Shown: piece after piece, positions 17,341 through 25,900 of the stretch
How the letters are laid out: every line of letters begins with the position of its first letter
Numbering within the stretch: position 1 is the first letter of the stretch
Assembly: GCF_002797935.1 (NCBI RefSeq)
Contig: NZ_PGER01000001.1
Span: 1,364,001 to 1,428,000 of the forward strand
DNA length: 64,000 nucleotides
From: Flavobacterium sp. 1
GTDB lineage: Bacteria > Bacteroidota > Bacteroidia > Flavobacteriales > Flavobacteriaceae
Direction of reading: 5' to 3'
The notes under the pieces: model-generated
Seen by the model: only the letters and a program-made list of their open reading frames with translations
Told to the model about the DNA's origin: nothing
Database searches by the model: none
Made by a program: the position numbers and the translations under genes

Positions 17341-17424
17341 GTTGCTGAGATACTAAGTTTCTGAGTTGCTAAGACTAAAAAAACTTAGAAACTTAGCTGT
17401 TAAGAGTCTTAGAAACTCTTAAAA
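17341..17424. repeat. Intergenic repeat, CTTAGAAACTTAG family, copy 1
   Basis: The gap after the SDR gene is built from short words in both orientations: ACTAAGTTTCTGAGTTGCTAAG on one side, then ACTTAGAAACTTAGC and GTCTTAGAAACTC. It can fold on itself. The same words recur at 40233-40332, another intergenic gap, so this is a dispersed repeat family. Confidence 0.65.
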
Positions 17425-17472
17425 AAAAAGTACTTTTACAAAAAGCAATTCAAGCCCCAGCTTTAGGGTATT

Positions 17473-18405
17473 ATGATACAACTTAACAAAGAGAATTTTT
17501 ATCTGGTGAGGTCCAAGTTTCAGTTGAAAAAACCTTGGGATAGATTTGTTATCTTTTTTTTAAGTATCTTAATTACTATTCCTTCATTTATAGTATTTCA
17601 CCAAAACTTGATTGACCCAGGGTGGTATTTTAATCTGGATAGAATTCTGCTTTTTATCTTCGTTTTTGCTGTAGTTTTTTGCTTTTTGTACGCATTGAGG
17701 ACTATAATGATAATTTGCCTGTCACTCTATATTTTGGTACTCATTTATGGAAGCTTATTTGGCAGTTTTACCTTTAATTCTGTTTTTGAGGATTACAATT
17801 CGATGCTGTATTCAATGAACAACAATCCATTTCCGCAGGATATTATTGTTGCCAAATTACTGCCATTCCCAAATAAGGATGAGATTTTAAGAGCAATAGA
17901 ATTCAAGAATTCGAAGGTTCGCAACTTTGCCATAATGACTACGACCAAGAATTTTAAAGGTGTTAGAGGTTATCCCGATTATCGAAATTTAATTCAGTGT
18001 TTTGCTGTTTTCAAGGAAATCAATAGTCGTTGGCATTATGTAAACGACCCAAAAAACGGAGATTATATCGCCTCAGCCCATGAATCTTTACTCTATTTTT
18101 CGGGAGATTGCGATGACCATTCCATTTTGATGGCGGCCAGCATAAAATCCATTGGAGGTACTCCCAGACTGATTCATACCAAAGGCCATATCTATCCCGA
18201 AATTTTAATAGGAAATAAAAGTGATCTTGAAAAAGTGAACTATCTCATCAAAAATGTATTATTTGCAGAAGAAAGCCATAAAAAACAGCTCAACTATCAC
18301 ATTGATGAACACGGTCAAGTCTGGTTAAATCTAGATTATACAGCCAAATATCCGGGAGGCCCTTTTATGTCTGAAGAAATATTGGGAGCCTTGACTTTGG
18401 AATAG
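17473..18405 (+). CDS. Membrane-anchored transglutaminase-like protein
   Basis: A 310-residue protein with three hydrophobic segments near the N-terminus (about 25-43, 53-75, 77-98), followed by a soluble domain. The domain contains SGDCDDHSILMAASIKSIGG and TKGHIYPEI, the Cys and His of a transglutaminase-like (protease-fold) active site. A predicted inner-membrane protein with an outward- or inward-facing papain-like domain follows; the orientation is not decided by sequence. Members may cross-link or cut peptides, and no substrate is known. It follows the SDR gene by 136 nt and is convergent with ung. Confidence 0.82.
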   Translation: MIQLNKENFYLVRSKFQLKKPWDRFVIFFLSILITIPSFIVFHQNLIDPGWYFNLDRILLFIFVFAVVFCFLYALRTIMIICLSLYILVLIYGSLFGSFTFNSVFEDYNSMLYSMNNNPFPQDIIVAKLLPFPNKDEILRAIEFKNSKVRNFAIMTTTKNFKGVRGYPDYRNLIQCFAVFKEINSRWHYVNDPKNGDYIASAHESLLYFSGDCDDHSILMAASIKSIGGTPRLIHTKGHIYPEILIGNKSDLEKVNYLIKNVLFAEESHKKQLNYHIDEHGQVWLNLDYTAKYPGGPFMSEEILGALTLE

Positions 18406-18411
18406 ATAAAT

Positions 18412-19089
18412 TTACAACCAATTGATCTTATCTAAATTATTTTTGATCAAATACAAATTCGCCTGGCTAAAATGTTTATTACCAAACCATTTTCCTTGGT
18501 TCGCACTCATAGGCGAAGGATGCCCCGATTCTAAAACCAAATGTTTTTCTCTTTCAATTTTTGCACCTTTTTTTTGCGCAAAACTTCCCCATAACATAAA
18601 AACCACATTTTCTTTTTCATCCGAAATTTTTTGAATAACAGCGTCGGTAAAAGTTCCCCATTTTAAATGTTTATGACTATTTGGTGTGTCAATTTTAACA
18701 GAAAGTGAAGCATTCAAAAGCAACACCCCTTGCTTTGCCCAACGCTCTAAATTTCCTGTTGTGGGCATAAAAATCGAATCTAAATCATCATTCAATTCTC
18801 TAAAAATATTACGTAGCGAAGGAGGAATTTTCACTGAATCATTTACCGAAAAAGACAAACCATTAGCTTCTCCAGCGCCATGATAAGGATCTTGACCAAT
18901 AATTACCACTTTTGTATTCTCAAAAGAGCAATTATTGAAAGCCGAAAAAATCAATTCTTTTGGAGGAAAACAAATATGATTTTTATATTCTTCGTCAACA
19001 GCTTTCATCAATTCATCAAAATATGGTTTCTGAATTTCATCAGATAAAACTGATTGCCAGGAAGGAATTAAGTTGAGGTTCATATTCAA
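18412..19089 (-). CDS. ung: Uracil-DNA glycosylase
   Basis: Family 1 UDG removing uracil from DNA to start base-excision repair; 225 residues, normal length. The water-activating loop VVIIGQDPYHGAGEANGLSFSV (catalytic Asp about 68) and the minor-groove loop SGHPSPMSAN (catalytic His about 190) are intact. It is transcribed divergently from mutS2, which also belongs to DNA maintenance. Confidence 0.98.
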   Translation of the reverse strand: MNMNLNLIPSWQSVLSDEIQKPYFDELMKAVDEEYKNHICFPPKELIFSAFNNCSFENTKVVIIGQDPYHGAGEANGLSFSVNDSVKIPPSLRNIFRELNDDLDSIFMPTTGNLERWAKQGVLLLNASLSVKIDTPNSHKHLKWGTFTDAVIQKISDEKENVVFMLWGSFAQKKGAKIEREKHLVLESGHPSPMSANQGKWFGNKHFSQANLYLIKNNLDKINWL

Positions 19090-19100
19090 AAGTTATTTCA

Positions 19101-19108
19101 CAAAGATA
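19101..19108 (-). promoter_or_regulatory. -7 box of ung
   Basis: Minus-strand TATCTTTG, exact TAnnTTTG match, 11 nt upstream of the ung ATG, so the 5' UTR is very short. Confidence 0.6.
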
Positions 19109-19200
19109 AACGAAGATTTTAAAGAGATTCGCAAAATGATTAAAACAAAATAACTATTAATGAAATCAAATTTACTTGATTTTACTCTCATAATCTCTGC

Positions 19201-19241
19201 AAAATAAGGTTATGTTTCTTTCTTAAATAACCTTATTTTTG
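19201..19241 (+). promoter_or_regulatory. mutS2 promoter overlapped by a 13-bp inverted repeat
   Basis: The -7 box TATTTTTG is at 19234-19241, 22 nt before the mutS2 ATG. A perfect 13-bp inverted repeat, AAAATAAGGTTAT (19201-19213) and ATAACCTTATTTT (19227-19239), has its right arm inside this box. Since the upstream gene is divergent, it is not that gene's terminator. An operator or RNA hairpin are both possible. Confidence 0.55.
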
Positions 19242-19263
19242 TAGCGTAAAATCAATTTAATAA

Positions 19264-21429
19264 ATGATCTCCATTACCGAAAAAACATTACAAGACCTGC
19301 AATTTCCTACAGTTCTCGAAACGATTTCCGAAATTTGCAATACCGACATAGGAAAACAAAAAGCTTTAGAAATAACTCCTTTTAGAGACAAAGAGACTTT
19401 GATGAGCGCATTATTGCAAACGTCTGAGTATGTTTCGTCTTTTCAAAATAATAATGCAATTCCCAATCACGGTTTTGATGCCATAACATACGAAATAAAA
19501 TTTCTGGCTATCGAAGACAGTTTTTTGGAAGTCGGCAGTTTTAGAAAAATTGCGACGATTTCAGAAACGACAAATGTACTGTTAGCGTTTTTAAATAAAT
19601 TCAATGATTATTATCCAAACCTTTGTGCCAAAAGCTCCGGTATTCAGCTTACCAAAGAAATTATTACGCTTGTAGATGCTGTAGCCGATAAATATGGAGA
19701 AATAAAGGATAATGCTTCTCCCCGATTGCAGGAAATACGCCGTGAAATGAATTTGGTTCGCGGTAAAGTAAATCAAAGTTTTGCTTCAGCTTTAACACAA
19801 TATAATAGTTTGGGCTATTTGGATGATATCAAAGAGAGTTTTGTTCAAAACCGTCGTGTTTTGGCCGTATTGGCTATGTACCGCCGTAAAGTGAAAGGTT
19901 CGATTCTCGGAAGTTCCAAGACAGGAAGTATTGCTTATATAGAACCCGAAAATACTCTCAAATATTCTCGTGAACTCAGTAATTTGGAATATGAGGAAAA
20001 AGAAGAAATCACTAAAATTCTAAAACAATTATCTAATGCTGTTCGACCGTTTTTGCCATTGCTGATTCAGTATCAGGATTTCTTGAGCGATATTGATGTG
20101 ATTGCGAGTAAAGCAAAATATGCCAATAAAATAAACGGAATCTTGCCAACGATTACTGAGGAGCGCCGTCTTTATTTCAGAGATGCCTATCACCCGATTT
20201 TGTATTTGAATAACAAACAAAAAAAGGAAATTACGCATCCGCAAACTATAGAATTAAGTCAGGAAAATAGGATAATTGTTATTTCTGGACCTAATGCCGG
20301 AGGTAAAACCATTTCGATGAAAACTGTTGGTTTACTGCAATTGATGTTACAATCGGGTATGCTGATTCCTGTACACGAACGCAGTGAAACGTTTCTGTTT
20401 GATAGAATATTGACAGATATTGGAGACAATCAATCTATTGAAAATCATCTAAGTACTTATAGTTACCGCTTAAAGAACATGAATTACTTTTTGAAGAAGT
20501 GCAATAAAAAAACGATGTTCTTAATTGATGAATTTGGTACAGGTTCCGATCCTGAATTGGGTGGCGCTTTGGCAGAAATATTCTTGGAAGAGTTTTATCA
20601 TAGAGAAGCTTTTGGGTTGATTACAACTCATTATTCAAACCTTAAGATTTTAGCGAACGAACTACCTTATGCAACCAACGCAAACATGATGTTTGATGAA
20701 AAATCATTAGAACCAATGTATAAACTGGCTTTGGGGCAAGCGGGAAGTTCTTTCACATTTGAAGTTGCCTTAAAAAATGGAATTCCATTTAGTTTAATCA
20801 ATCGTGCTAAAAAGAAAATTGAGGTAGGAAAAGTACGTTTTGATAAAACCATTGCCACACTTCAAAAAGAGCGTTCTAAGCTTGAGAAAACTTCATTAAA
20901 TCTAAAAGAAGAAGAAACTCGAGCACGTGAGGAAGGCAAGAAAATGGAAAACATCAATGTCAAAATCAAACAAAAACTCGAAAGCTATCAAGAATTATAC
21001 GACAGCAACCAGAAGACAATTTACATTGGCCAAAAAATTGAAGACATTGCCGAGAAATATTTCAATAATAAAAACAAAAAAGACCTGATTGGCGAATTTT
21101 TGAAAATCATCGAAATAGAAAATTCGAAACGCAAAAAAGCAACTCCGAAAGAGGCTAAAGCAATAGTAGAAAAGAAAAAAGAAATTATCAAAGAAGTTGA
21201 AATTAAAGTCGAGGAAATCCGAATTGAAAAGAAAGAAAAGAAACTAAAACCTGTTGTTGAAAAACCAAAAGTTACCTTGAAAGTTGGTGACCGAGTGAGA
21301 ATGCTGGACGGAAAATCTGTTGGAAGCATTGATAAGATTGAGAAAAACAAAGCTGTGGTCAATTATGGACTATTTACTTCGAAGGTAAGTTTGGATGAAT
21401 TAGAATTTGTAGAAGCTGGAAAAAAATGA
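19264..21429 (+). CDS. mutS2: MutS2-like ATPase lacking the Smr domain
   Basis: MutS-family DNA clamp ATPase, 721 residues, cytoplasmic. The MutS core and lever helices occupy about 1-310. The ABC ATPase follows with Walker A GPNAGGKTISMK (about 345), Walker B LIDEFGTGSDPELGG and the switch ITTHYSNLK. A long charged coiled coil (about 515-650) leads to a short KOW-like end, KVGDRVRMLDGKSVGSIDKI. Classical MutS2 (about 785 residues) ends in a Smr nuclease domain, which is absent here. Roles of MutS2 include suppressing recombination and ribosome rescue; which applies here is unknown. Confidence 0.9.
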   Translation: MISITEKTLQDLQFPTVLETISEICNTDIGKQKALEITPFRDKETLMSALLQTSEYVSSFQNNNAIPNHGFDAITYEIKFLAIEDSFLEVGSFRKIATISETTNVLLAFLNKFNDYYPNLCAKSSGIQLTKEIITLVDAVADKYGEIKDNASPRLQEIRREMNLVRGKVNQSFASALTQYNSLGYLDDIKESFVQNRRVLAVLAMYRRKVKGSILGSSKTGSIAYIEPENTLKYSRELSNLEYEEKEEITKILKQLSNAVRPFLPLLIQYQDFLSDIDVIASKAKYANKINGILPTITEERRLYFRDAYHPILYLNNKQKKEITHPQTIELSQENRIIVISGPNAGGKTISMKTVGLLQLMLQSGMLIPVHERSETFLFDRILTDIGDNQSIENHLSTYSYRLKNMNYFLKKCNKKTMFLIDEFGTGSDPELGGALAEIFLEEFYHREAFGLITTHYSNLKILANELPYATNANMMFDEKSLEPMYKLALGQAGSSFTFEVALKNGIPFSLINRAKKKIEVGKVRFDKTIATLQKERSKLEKTSLNLKEEETRAREEGKKMENINVKIKQKLESYQELYDSNQKTIYIGQKIEDIAEKYFNNKNKKDLIGEFLKIIEIENSKRKKATPKEAKAIVEKKKEIIKEVEIKVEEIRIEKKEKKLKPVVEKPKVTLKVGDRVRMLDGKSVGSIDKIEKNKAVVNYGLFTSKVSLDELEFVEAGKK

Positions 21430-21511
21430 TTTTGAATAAATAACAATGATTTAAAAATTAACTGTAAGATATTTAGTAATTTAGCATTGAAGTTATTTAA
21501 ATATCGTTCAA

Positions 21512-22720
21512 ATGAGAAATTTAAAAATAATTACTTTTCTGCTTATAGCAATCAGCACTACGCAGATTAAAGCTCAAACTGAAGATTTAGAAGCAACAGC
21601 TATTCAGGCAAAGCATTTATATACTCAATTATGTGCAAAGGAGAAAAATCCGCTGTATGTTGTAAACGGAATTGTTTTCAATAATTCGGTGAGTTCACTT
21701 GCTGACATCAAACCAGAAGATATTGAAAAGATTGATGTTCTGAAAGATGTTGCTGCAAAAGAAAAATATGGAGACAAAGGAACAGATGGTGTAATAGTTA
21801 TTACGCTTAGAAAGTCTGCAAAAAACAGATATAAGAAACTTTTAAAAGACATTGCTAAAGATAGTGCTGAAGATATAAATCATTATGACTTAATAATTTC
21901 AGGGGTTATTTCAGACATTGAAAATAAACACATTTCAAATGTAATAATTTCAAATCTTACCAAAAGAGAAGCTTACTACTCTGATTCATTGGGTAGTTAC
22001 AAAATAAATGTTGGTAAAAATGATTTTATAAATTTCTCAAAAAAAGGATTTAGATCTTTAACAGTTAAAGCAACGCATCAGACTATTCCAAATATAGTTT
22101 TAAAAAAACGGACTCTTAACGAAATTATCATTGAAAAACCAGTTATTTACCTATATCCAACTAAAAAAACAGATATAACTTTTTCTCTTGATTTTAATGG
22201 TAAATTATTAACTACGTTCCCTAAATATGAATCAAATTGGGAGGTTACTGCTTATCCTGATGGCCGTATTTTTGAAAAAAAAACAAAACGATTTTATAAT
22301 TCTCTATTTTGGGATGGAAATCAAAAATTCTCAGACAATCATTATCAATATAAATCAGGTTTCGTAGTTTCCAAAAATGATTTGACTGTTTTTTTGATTG
22401 AAAAACTTGAAATTATGGGTTTAAATAATTTGGAAATCAATGAATTTGTTCAATATTGGCTTCCTGTTCTGGAGAAAAATGAAACAAATTTCATTCATTT
22501 TTATGTGAATTCGGATTATGATGTTATTTCAAAAAATATTGTTTTTCCAAAACCAGATACTTCAATTCGAATTTTTATGGATTTTTACGGTCTGGATGAA
22601 AAAATTAAAATTCAGGAACAAAAATTAGTAAAACAGGAACGAAAAGGATTTACTCTTGTAGAATGGGGAGGCTCAGATGTTACTGCGCCAGTAAATGAAT
22701 TAAAAAGTTTAAAACTGTAA
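21512..22720 (+). CDS. Exported protein with TonB-plug-like, carboxypeptidase-regulatory-like and KPVIYLYP domains
   Basis: A 402-residue protein with a signal peptide (1-22, cleaved near IKAQTED). Residues about 45-95 resemble the plug of SusC/TonB-dependent receptors (VVNGIVFNN...IEKIDVLKD...GTDGVIVITLR). Residues 120-205 look like a CarboxypepD_reg beta-sandwich. The rest begins KPVIYLYPTKKTDI (residue 209) and includes LFWDG, VQYWLPVLEKN and GFTLVEWGG, an uncharacterised domain seen in diverse bacteria. There is no beta-barrel, so it is not a receptor itself. Its location is predicted to be periplasmic or surface; the function is unknown. Confidence 0.75.
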   Translation: MRNLKIITFLLIAISTTQIKAQTEDLEATAIQAKHLYTQLCAKEKNPLYVVNGIVFNNSVSSLADIKPEDIEKIDVLKDVAAKEKYGDKGTDGVIVITLRKSAKNRYKKLLKDIAKDSAEDINHYDLIISGVISDIENKHISNVIISNLTKREAYYSDSLGSYKINVGKNDFINFSKKGFRSLTVKATHQTIPNIVLKKRTLNEIIIEKPVIYLYPTKKTDITFSLDFNGKLLTTFPKYESNWEVTAYPDGRIFEKKTKRFYNSLFWDGNQKFSDNHYQYKSGFVVSKNDLTVFLIEKLEIMGLNNLEINEFVQYWLPVLEKNETNFIHFYVNSDYDVISKNIVFPKPDTSIRIFMDFYGLDEKIKIQEQKLVKQERKGFTLVEWGGSDVTAPVNELKSLKL

Positions 22721-22747
22721 TTTAAAGATTCTCGAGAAACCAAAAAA

Positions 22748-23164
22748 ATGCAAAACCTCCCATACAATAAAAAAATAATTCTCTTTGACGGAGTTTGCAA
22801 TCTCTGTAATTCGGCGGTGCAGTTTGTGATTCAGCATGACGGGAAAGATGTGTTCCGATTCGTGGCCTTACAATCTGAACTGGGACAGCAAATCCTTAAG
22901 CATATTGGTGTAAATCCAGCAAATATTGACAGTATTGTTTTGTATGAACCAGGAGTCGCTTATTATTACAAATCTTCTGCAGTTATTCAAATCGCACGAA
23001 GTCTTGGCAGTTTTTGGTATTTTGGAACTGTTTTTAGGATTATTCCAACAGGTATCCGCAACTTACTTTATGATTATATTGCTAAAAACAGATATAAATG
23101 GTATGGCAAAAAAGAAAGCTGTATGATACCTACTCCCGAGTTGAAAATAAAATTTTTGGAATAA
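22748..23164 (+). CDS. DCC-family thiol-disulfide oxidoreductase (DUF393)
   Basis: A 138-residue member of the DUF393/DCC family with the signature IILFDGVCNLCNSAVQF (Asp-x2-Cys-x2-Cys, cysteines about 18 and 21). The motif resembles a thioredoxin-like redox pair. RIIPTGIRNLLYDYIAKNRYKWYG is the conserved C-terminal half. Cytoplasmic; the partner is unknown. It follows the KPVIYLYP gene by 27 nt and may be cotranscribed with it. Confidence 0.9.
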   Translation: MQNLPYNKKIILFDGVCNLCNSAVQFVIQHDGKDVFRFVALQSELGQQILKHIGVNPANIDSIVLYEPGVAYYYKSSAVIQIARSLGSFWYFGTVFRIIPTGIRNLLYDYIAKNRYKWYGKKESCMIPTPELKIKFLE

Positions 23165-23368
23165 TTCGATTTCATGATAAATGTCATTTCTTTAGCAGGA
23201 TTGCTGTTGTAAATTTGACTAATCTTAAAAGTTAATTTTTATTAGGAGTTGTTTATAAAAACCGCCCTTTCATAGTTGTTTTCGAGTTGGTAATTATTGG
23301 TTTAAACGAGAACTGGTTTTGTATGAATTCTGATAAAAAGAGATGATTAGTTTTTTTTGTCTAAAAAG

Positions 23369-23402
23369 AAAAAGGATGTCTTTCTGTGAGCATCCTTTTT
23401 TT
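23369..23402 (+). terminator. Terminator-like hairpin downstream of the DCC gene
   Basis: AAAAAGGATG (23369-23378) pairs with CATCCTTTTT (23391-23400) over a 12-nt loop, ending in a T run. It lies 200 nt past the DCC stop; the sequence between shows no gene. Confidence 0.65.
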
Positions 23403-23445
23403 GTTTTATATTTAAACCAAAATTTTGTAATGAAACCAAATGCCT

Positions 23446-23562
23446 AGCCCTGATAGCAGTGAAAATCCTTTTTGTTTTTTCTTTAAAAACAAAAAGATTA
23501 CTTCACATAAATTATATTTTTAGTGGAGTTCAGTGAACTTCGTTTGCAACGGATAGCAGGAA
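23446..23562 (+). repeat. Structured intergenic element, copy 2, with extra loop segment
   Basis: It starts TAGCCCTGATAGCAGTGAAAATCC and ends TTGCAACGGATAGCAGGA, matching copies 1 and 3. The outer pair is CCTG/CAGG here versus CCCG/CGGG in copy 1, a compensating change. The inner stem is CTTTTTGTTTTT/AAAAACAAAAAG (23468-23479, 23485-23496). About 45 nt not present in the other copies (23497-23544) lie between inner stem and closing strand, including the small palindrome AGTTCAGTGAACT. It occupies the convergent gap before ettA. Confidence 0.72.
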
Positions 23563-23581
23563 AAAGCTCCTGAATAATCGC

Positions 23582-23619
23582 AAAAAAAAGCCTCAAATTA
23601 CAATAGAATTTGAGGCTTT
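23582..23619 (-). terminator. Terminator of ettA
   Basis: On the minus strand AAAGCCTCAAATT pairs with AATTTGAGGCTTT across a short loop and is followed by eight T, 21 nt past the ettA stop codon. A standard intrinsic terminator. Confidence 0.88.
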
Positions 23620-23639
23620 CCTGTTAAAAAAATTAATTA

Positions 23640-25331
23640 TTATCTAATCAATTTTCTGTATTTCAAACGTTTTGGAGTTAAATCACCGCCTAAACGTTTC
23701 TTCTTGTTTTCTTCGTATTCAGTAAAACCTCCTTCGAAATAATATACTTCAGAATCCCCTTCGAAAGCTAGAATGTGTGTACAAATTCTGTCAAGGAACC
23801 ATCTGTCGTGCGAAATCACAACGGCACAACCAGCGAAATTCTCTAAACCTTCCTCTAATGCTCGAAGCGTGTTCACGTCCAAATCATTGGTTGGCTCATC
23901 CAGCAATAATACATTTCCTTCTTCTTTCAACGTCATTGCCAAGTGCAAACGGTTACGCTCTCCACCAGAAAGCATTGAGACTTTCTTGTTTTGCTCACCG
24001 CCACCAAAATTAAAACGTGATAAGTAAGCTCTTGAATTTACTTGTTTTCCGCCCATCATGATTAGCTCCTGACCATCGGCAAAGTTTTCCCAGATTGATT
24101 TATTAGGGTCGATATTGGAATGTGCTTGATCTACATAAGCGATTTTTACGGTTTCACCAACTGAAAATTCACCACTGTCAGTTTTTTGTTCACCCATTAT
24201 CATTTTGAAAATAGTTGATTTACCAGCACCGTTAGGTCCAATAATTCCAACAATTCCAGCCTGTGGCAAAGTAAAATTCAAATTGTCATACAATAATTTG
24301 TCTCCAAAAGCTTTGGCTACATTTTTGGCTTCAATAACATTTGTTCCTAATCTTGGACCATTTGGAATATAGATTTCCAAGTTTTCGTCCAATTGTTTTT
24401 GATCTTCGTTTAATAATTTGTCGTAATTCTGCAAACGTGCTTTTTGTTTGGTTTGACGGCCTTTCGCACCTTGACGAACCCAGTCCAGCTCGCGTTCTAA
24501 GTTTTTACGACGTTTAGAAGCTACTTTTTCTTCCAATGCCATTCTGCTTGATTTTTGCTCTAACCAAGAAGAGTAATTTCCTTTCCATGGAATACCTTCT
24601 CCTCTATCCAATTCCAAAATCCAGCCTGCAACATTATCCAAGAAATACCTGTCGTGCGTTACAGCGATAACTGTTCCTGCGTATTGCGCTAAGTGCTGCT
24701 CTAACCAAAGTACCGATTCGGCATCTAAATGGTTGGTAGGCTCATCCAAAAGCAATATATCTGGCTGTTGCAATAACAAACGACATAAAGCTACACGACG
24801 GCGCTCCCCTCCTGAAAGGTTTTTGATTGGCGTATCTGCATCCGGCGTACGCAAAGCATCCATAGCGATTTCTAGTTTGGTATCGATTTCCCATGCACCA
24901 AGAGCATCAATTTTATCCTGCAAAGCAGCCTGACGATCCATTAGCTTATCCATTTTATCTGCATCTTCGTAGTTTTCCGGAAGACCAAATAAATCGTTGA
25001 TTTTATTGTATTCTTCAAGAACTGCCATCGTTTCGGCAGCACCTTCACGAACAATTTCGATAACGGTTTTAGAATCATCAAGAATTGGTTCTTGTTCTAA
25101 ATAACCAACTGTGTAGCCTGGCTGAAAAACAACATCGCCTTGATAGTTTTTGTCAACTCCTGCAATAATCTTCAAAAGTGATGATTTTCCTGAACCATTT
25201 AGACCTAAAATACCAATTTTAGCTCCGTAAAAGAAACTTAAATAAATGTTCTTAAGCACTGGTTTATCTGCTCCTTGATAGGTTTTACTCAATTTTTGCA
25301 TTGAGAAAATTACCTTTTTATCGTCTGACAT
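23640..25331 (-). CDS. ettA: Energy-dependent translational throttle protein EttA (ABC-F)
   Basis: ABC-F ATPase that binds the ribosomal E site and gates the first elongation steps according to ATP level. It has 563 residues with two ABC domains: Walker A LGLNGSGKSSLLK and signature LSGGERRRVALCRLL in the first, and IGPNGAGKSTIFK and LSGGERNRLHLAM in the second. Between them are the arm and P-site tether region (RRKNLERELDWVRQGAKGRQTKQKARL). No membrane segments. The assignment to EttA rather than Uup or YbiT rests on length and overall wording. Confidence 0.95.
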   Translation of the reverse strand: MSDDKKVIFSMQKLSKTYQGADKPVLKNIYLSFFYGAKIGILGLNGSGKSSLLKIIAGVDKNYQGDVVFQPGYTVGYLEQEPILDDSKTVIEIVREGAAETMAVLEEYNKINDLFGLPENYEDADKMDKLMDRQAALQDKIDALGAWEIDTKLEIAMDALRTPDADTPIKNLSGGERRRVALCRLLLQQPDILLLDEPTNHLDAESVLWLEQHLAQYAGTVIAVTHDRYFLDNVAGWILELDRGEGIPWKGNYSSWLEQKSSRMALEEKVASKRRKNLERELDWVRQGAKGRQTKQKARLQNYDKLLNEDQKQLDENLEIYIPNGPRLGTNVIEAKNVAKAFGDKLLYDNLNFTLPQAGIVGIIGPNGAGKSTIFKMIMGEQKTDSGEFSVGETVKIAYVDQAHSNIDPNKSIWENFADGQELIMMGGKQVNSRAYLSRFNFGGGEQNKKVSMLSGGERNRLHLAMTLKEEGNVLLLDEPTNDLDVNTLRALEEGLENFAGCAVVISHDRWFLDRICTHILAFEGDSEVYYFEGGFTEYEENKKKRLGGDLTPKRLKYRKLIR

Positions 25332-25381
25332 GTTTAAATGTTTTAATTTATATGTGATTAATTATTGGTTTTGAATGCAAA

Positions 25382-25558
25382 TTACAATCTGCCCTTTAGA
25401 GAACTAAATACCCAAGCGATGGCAAAAAATCCAATTCCAACTGCGGCAAATCCCCAGCCCGCTACGTCGTCGTATCGAAAAGCACCTAATCCTATCAATA
25501 ATAATCCCATTAGAACCATTATTAAAGTTGCCCACCCTAAAATAGTATTTTTATTCAT
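25382..25558 (-). CDS. Small two-helix membrane protein (CAL67264-type)
   Basis: A 58-residue protein MNKNTILGWATLIMVLMGLL... with two hydrophobic helices (about 7-26 and 33-52) joined by a short loop (GAFRYDDVAG) and a basic end SLKGRL. It resembles a conserved flavobacterial family of tiny membrane proteins, function unknown. The start MNKNT at 25558 fits the family; the frame is open further upstream (two more ATGs), but the extra residues are hydrophilic and unconserved in appearance. It stands upstream of ettA on the same strand. Confidence 0.75.
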   Translation of the reverse strand: MNKNTILGWATLIMVLMGLLLIGLGAFRYDDVAGWGFAAVGIGFFAIAWVFSSLKGRL

Positions 25559-25632
25559 TCCCATAATTGCAGTATTTGTTTTTGAGAGGTGCAAATATCG
25601 GTATTTTTTAGGATACTTTTTAATTAAAATAG

Positions 25633-25858
25633 TTATTCCTGATACAAAATAACGCCACTTCTGGCAGGAATTGTTATAGATTGATTTTTAATGGTTTCAA
25701 TTCCTTTTTGGTTTATAATTTCTCCATTGCAAACCATTTTCCATGTTCCGTCAAGGGGCTTGCTTTATTTCTTTTTGATCTCCGTTAAAATAGACCTGTA
25801 TGTTTTTATTTTTGTATTTTGTGTCATGGCAAAATTTGCTGTGTGGAGAAAACCAATT
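25633..25858 (-). pseudogene. Remnant of a GH13 (pullulanase-like) C-terminus
   Basis: Translating the minus strand gives NWFSPHSKFCH... then NIQVYFNGDQKEI, a one-base frame change near 25757, then KPLDGTWKMVCNGEI and IPARSGVILYQE before a stop at 25635-25633. Segments of the type VYFNG...L-D-G-x-W and IPARSGVIL are typical of the C-terminal beta domain of alpha-amylase-family enzymes. No catalytic domain is left: holA begins upstream at once. The reading frame is broken and only about 75 residues survive, so this is a decayed end fragment. The family name is tentative. Confidence 0.6.
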
Positions 25859-25900
25859 ATGAAATGTTTTTTTTAGTATAGCCAAACATCTTGTAATTCT

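Noticed and set aside
21512..22720. Possible TonB-dependent receptor
   Set aside because: No beta-barrel after the plug-like segment; the protein is 402 residues and ends in a different domain.
25365..25652. 95-residue plus-strand frame overlapping the small membrane protein gene
   Set aside because: The minus strand encodes a recognisable two-helix membrane protein; the plus frame is its antisense.
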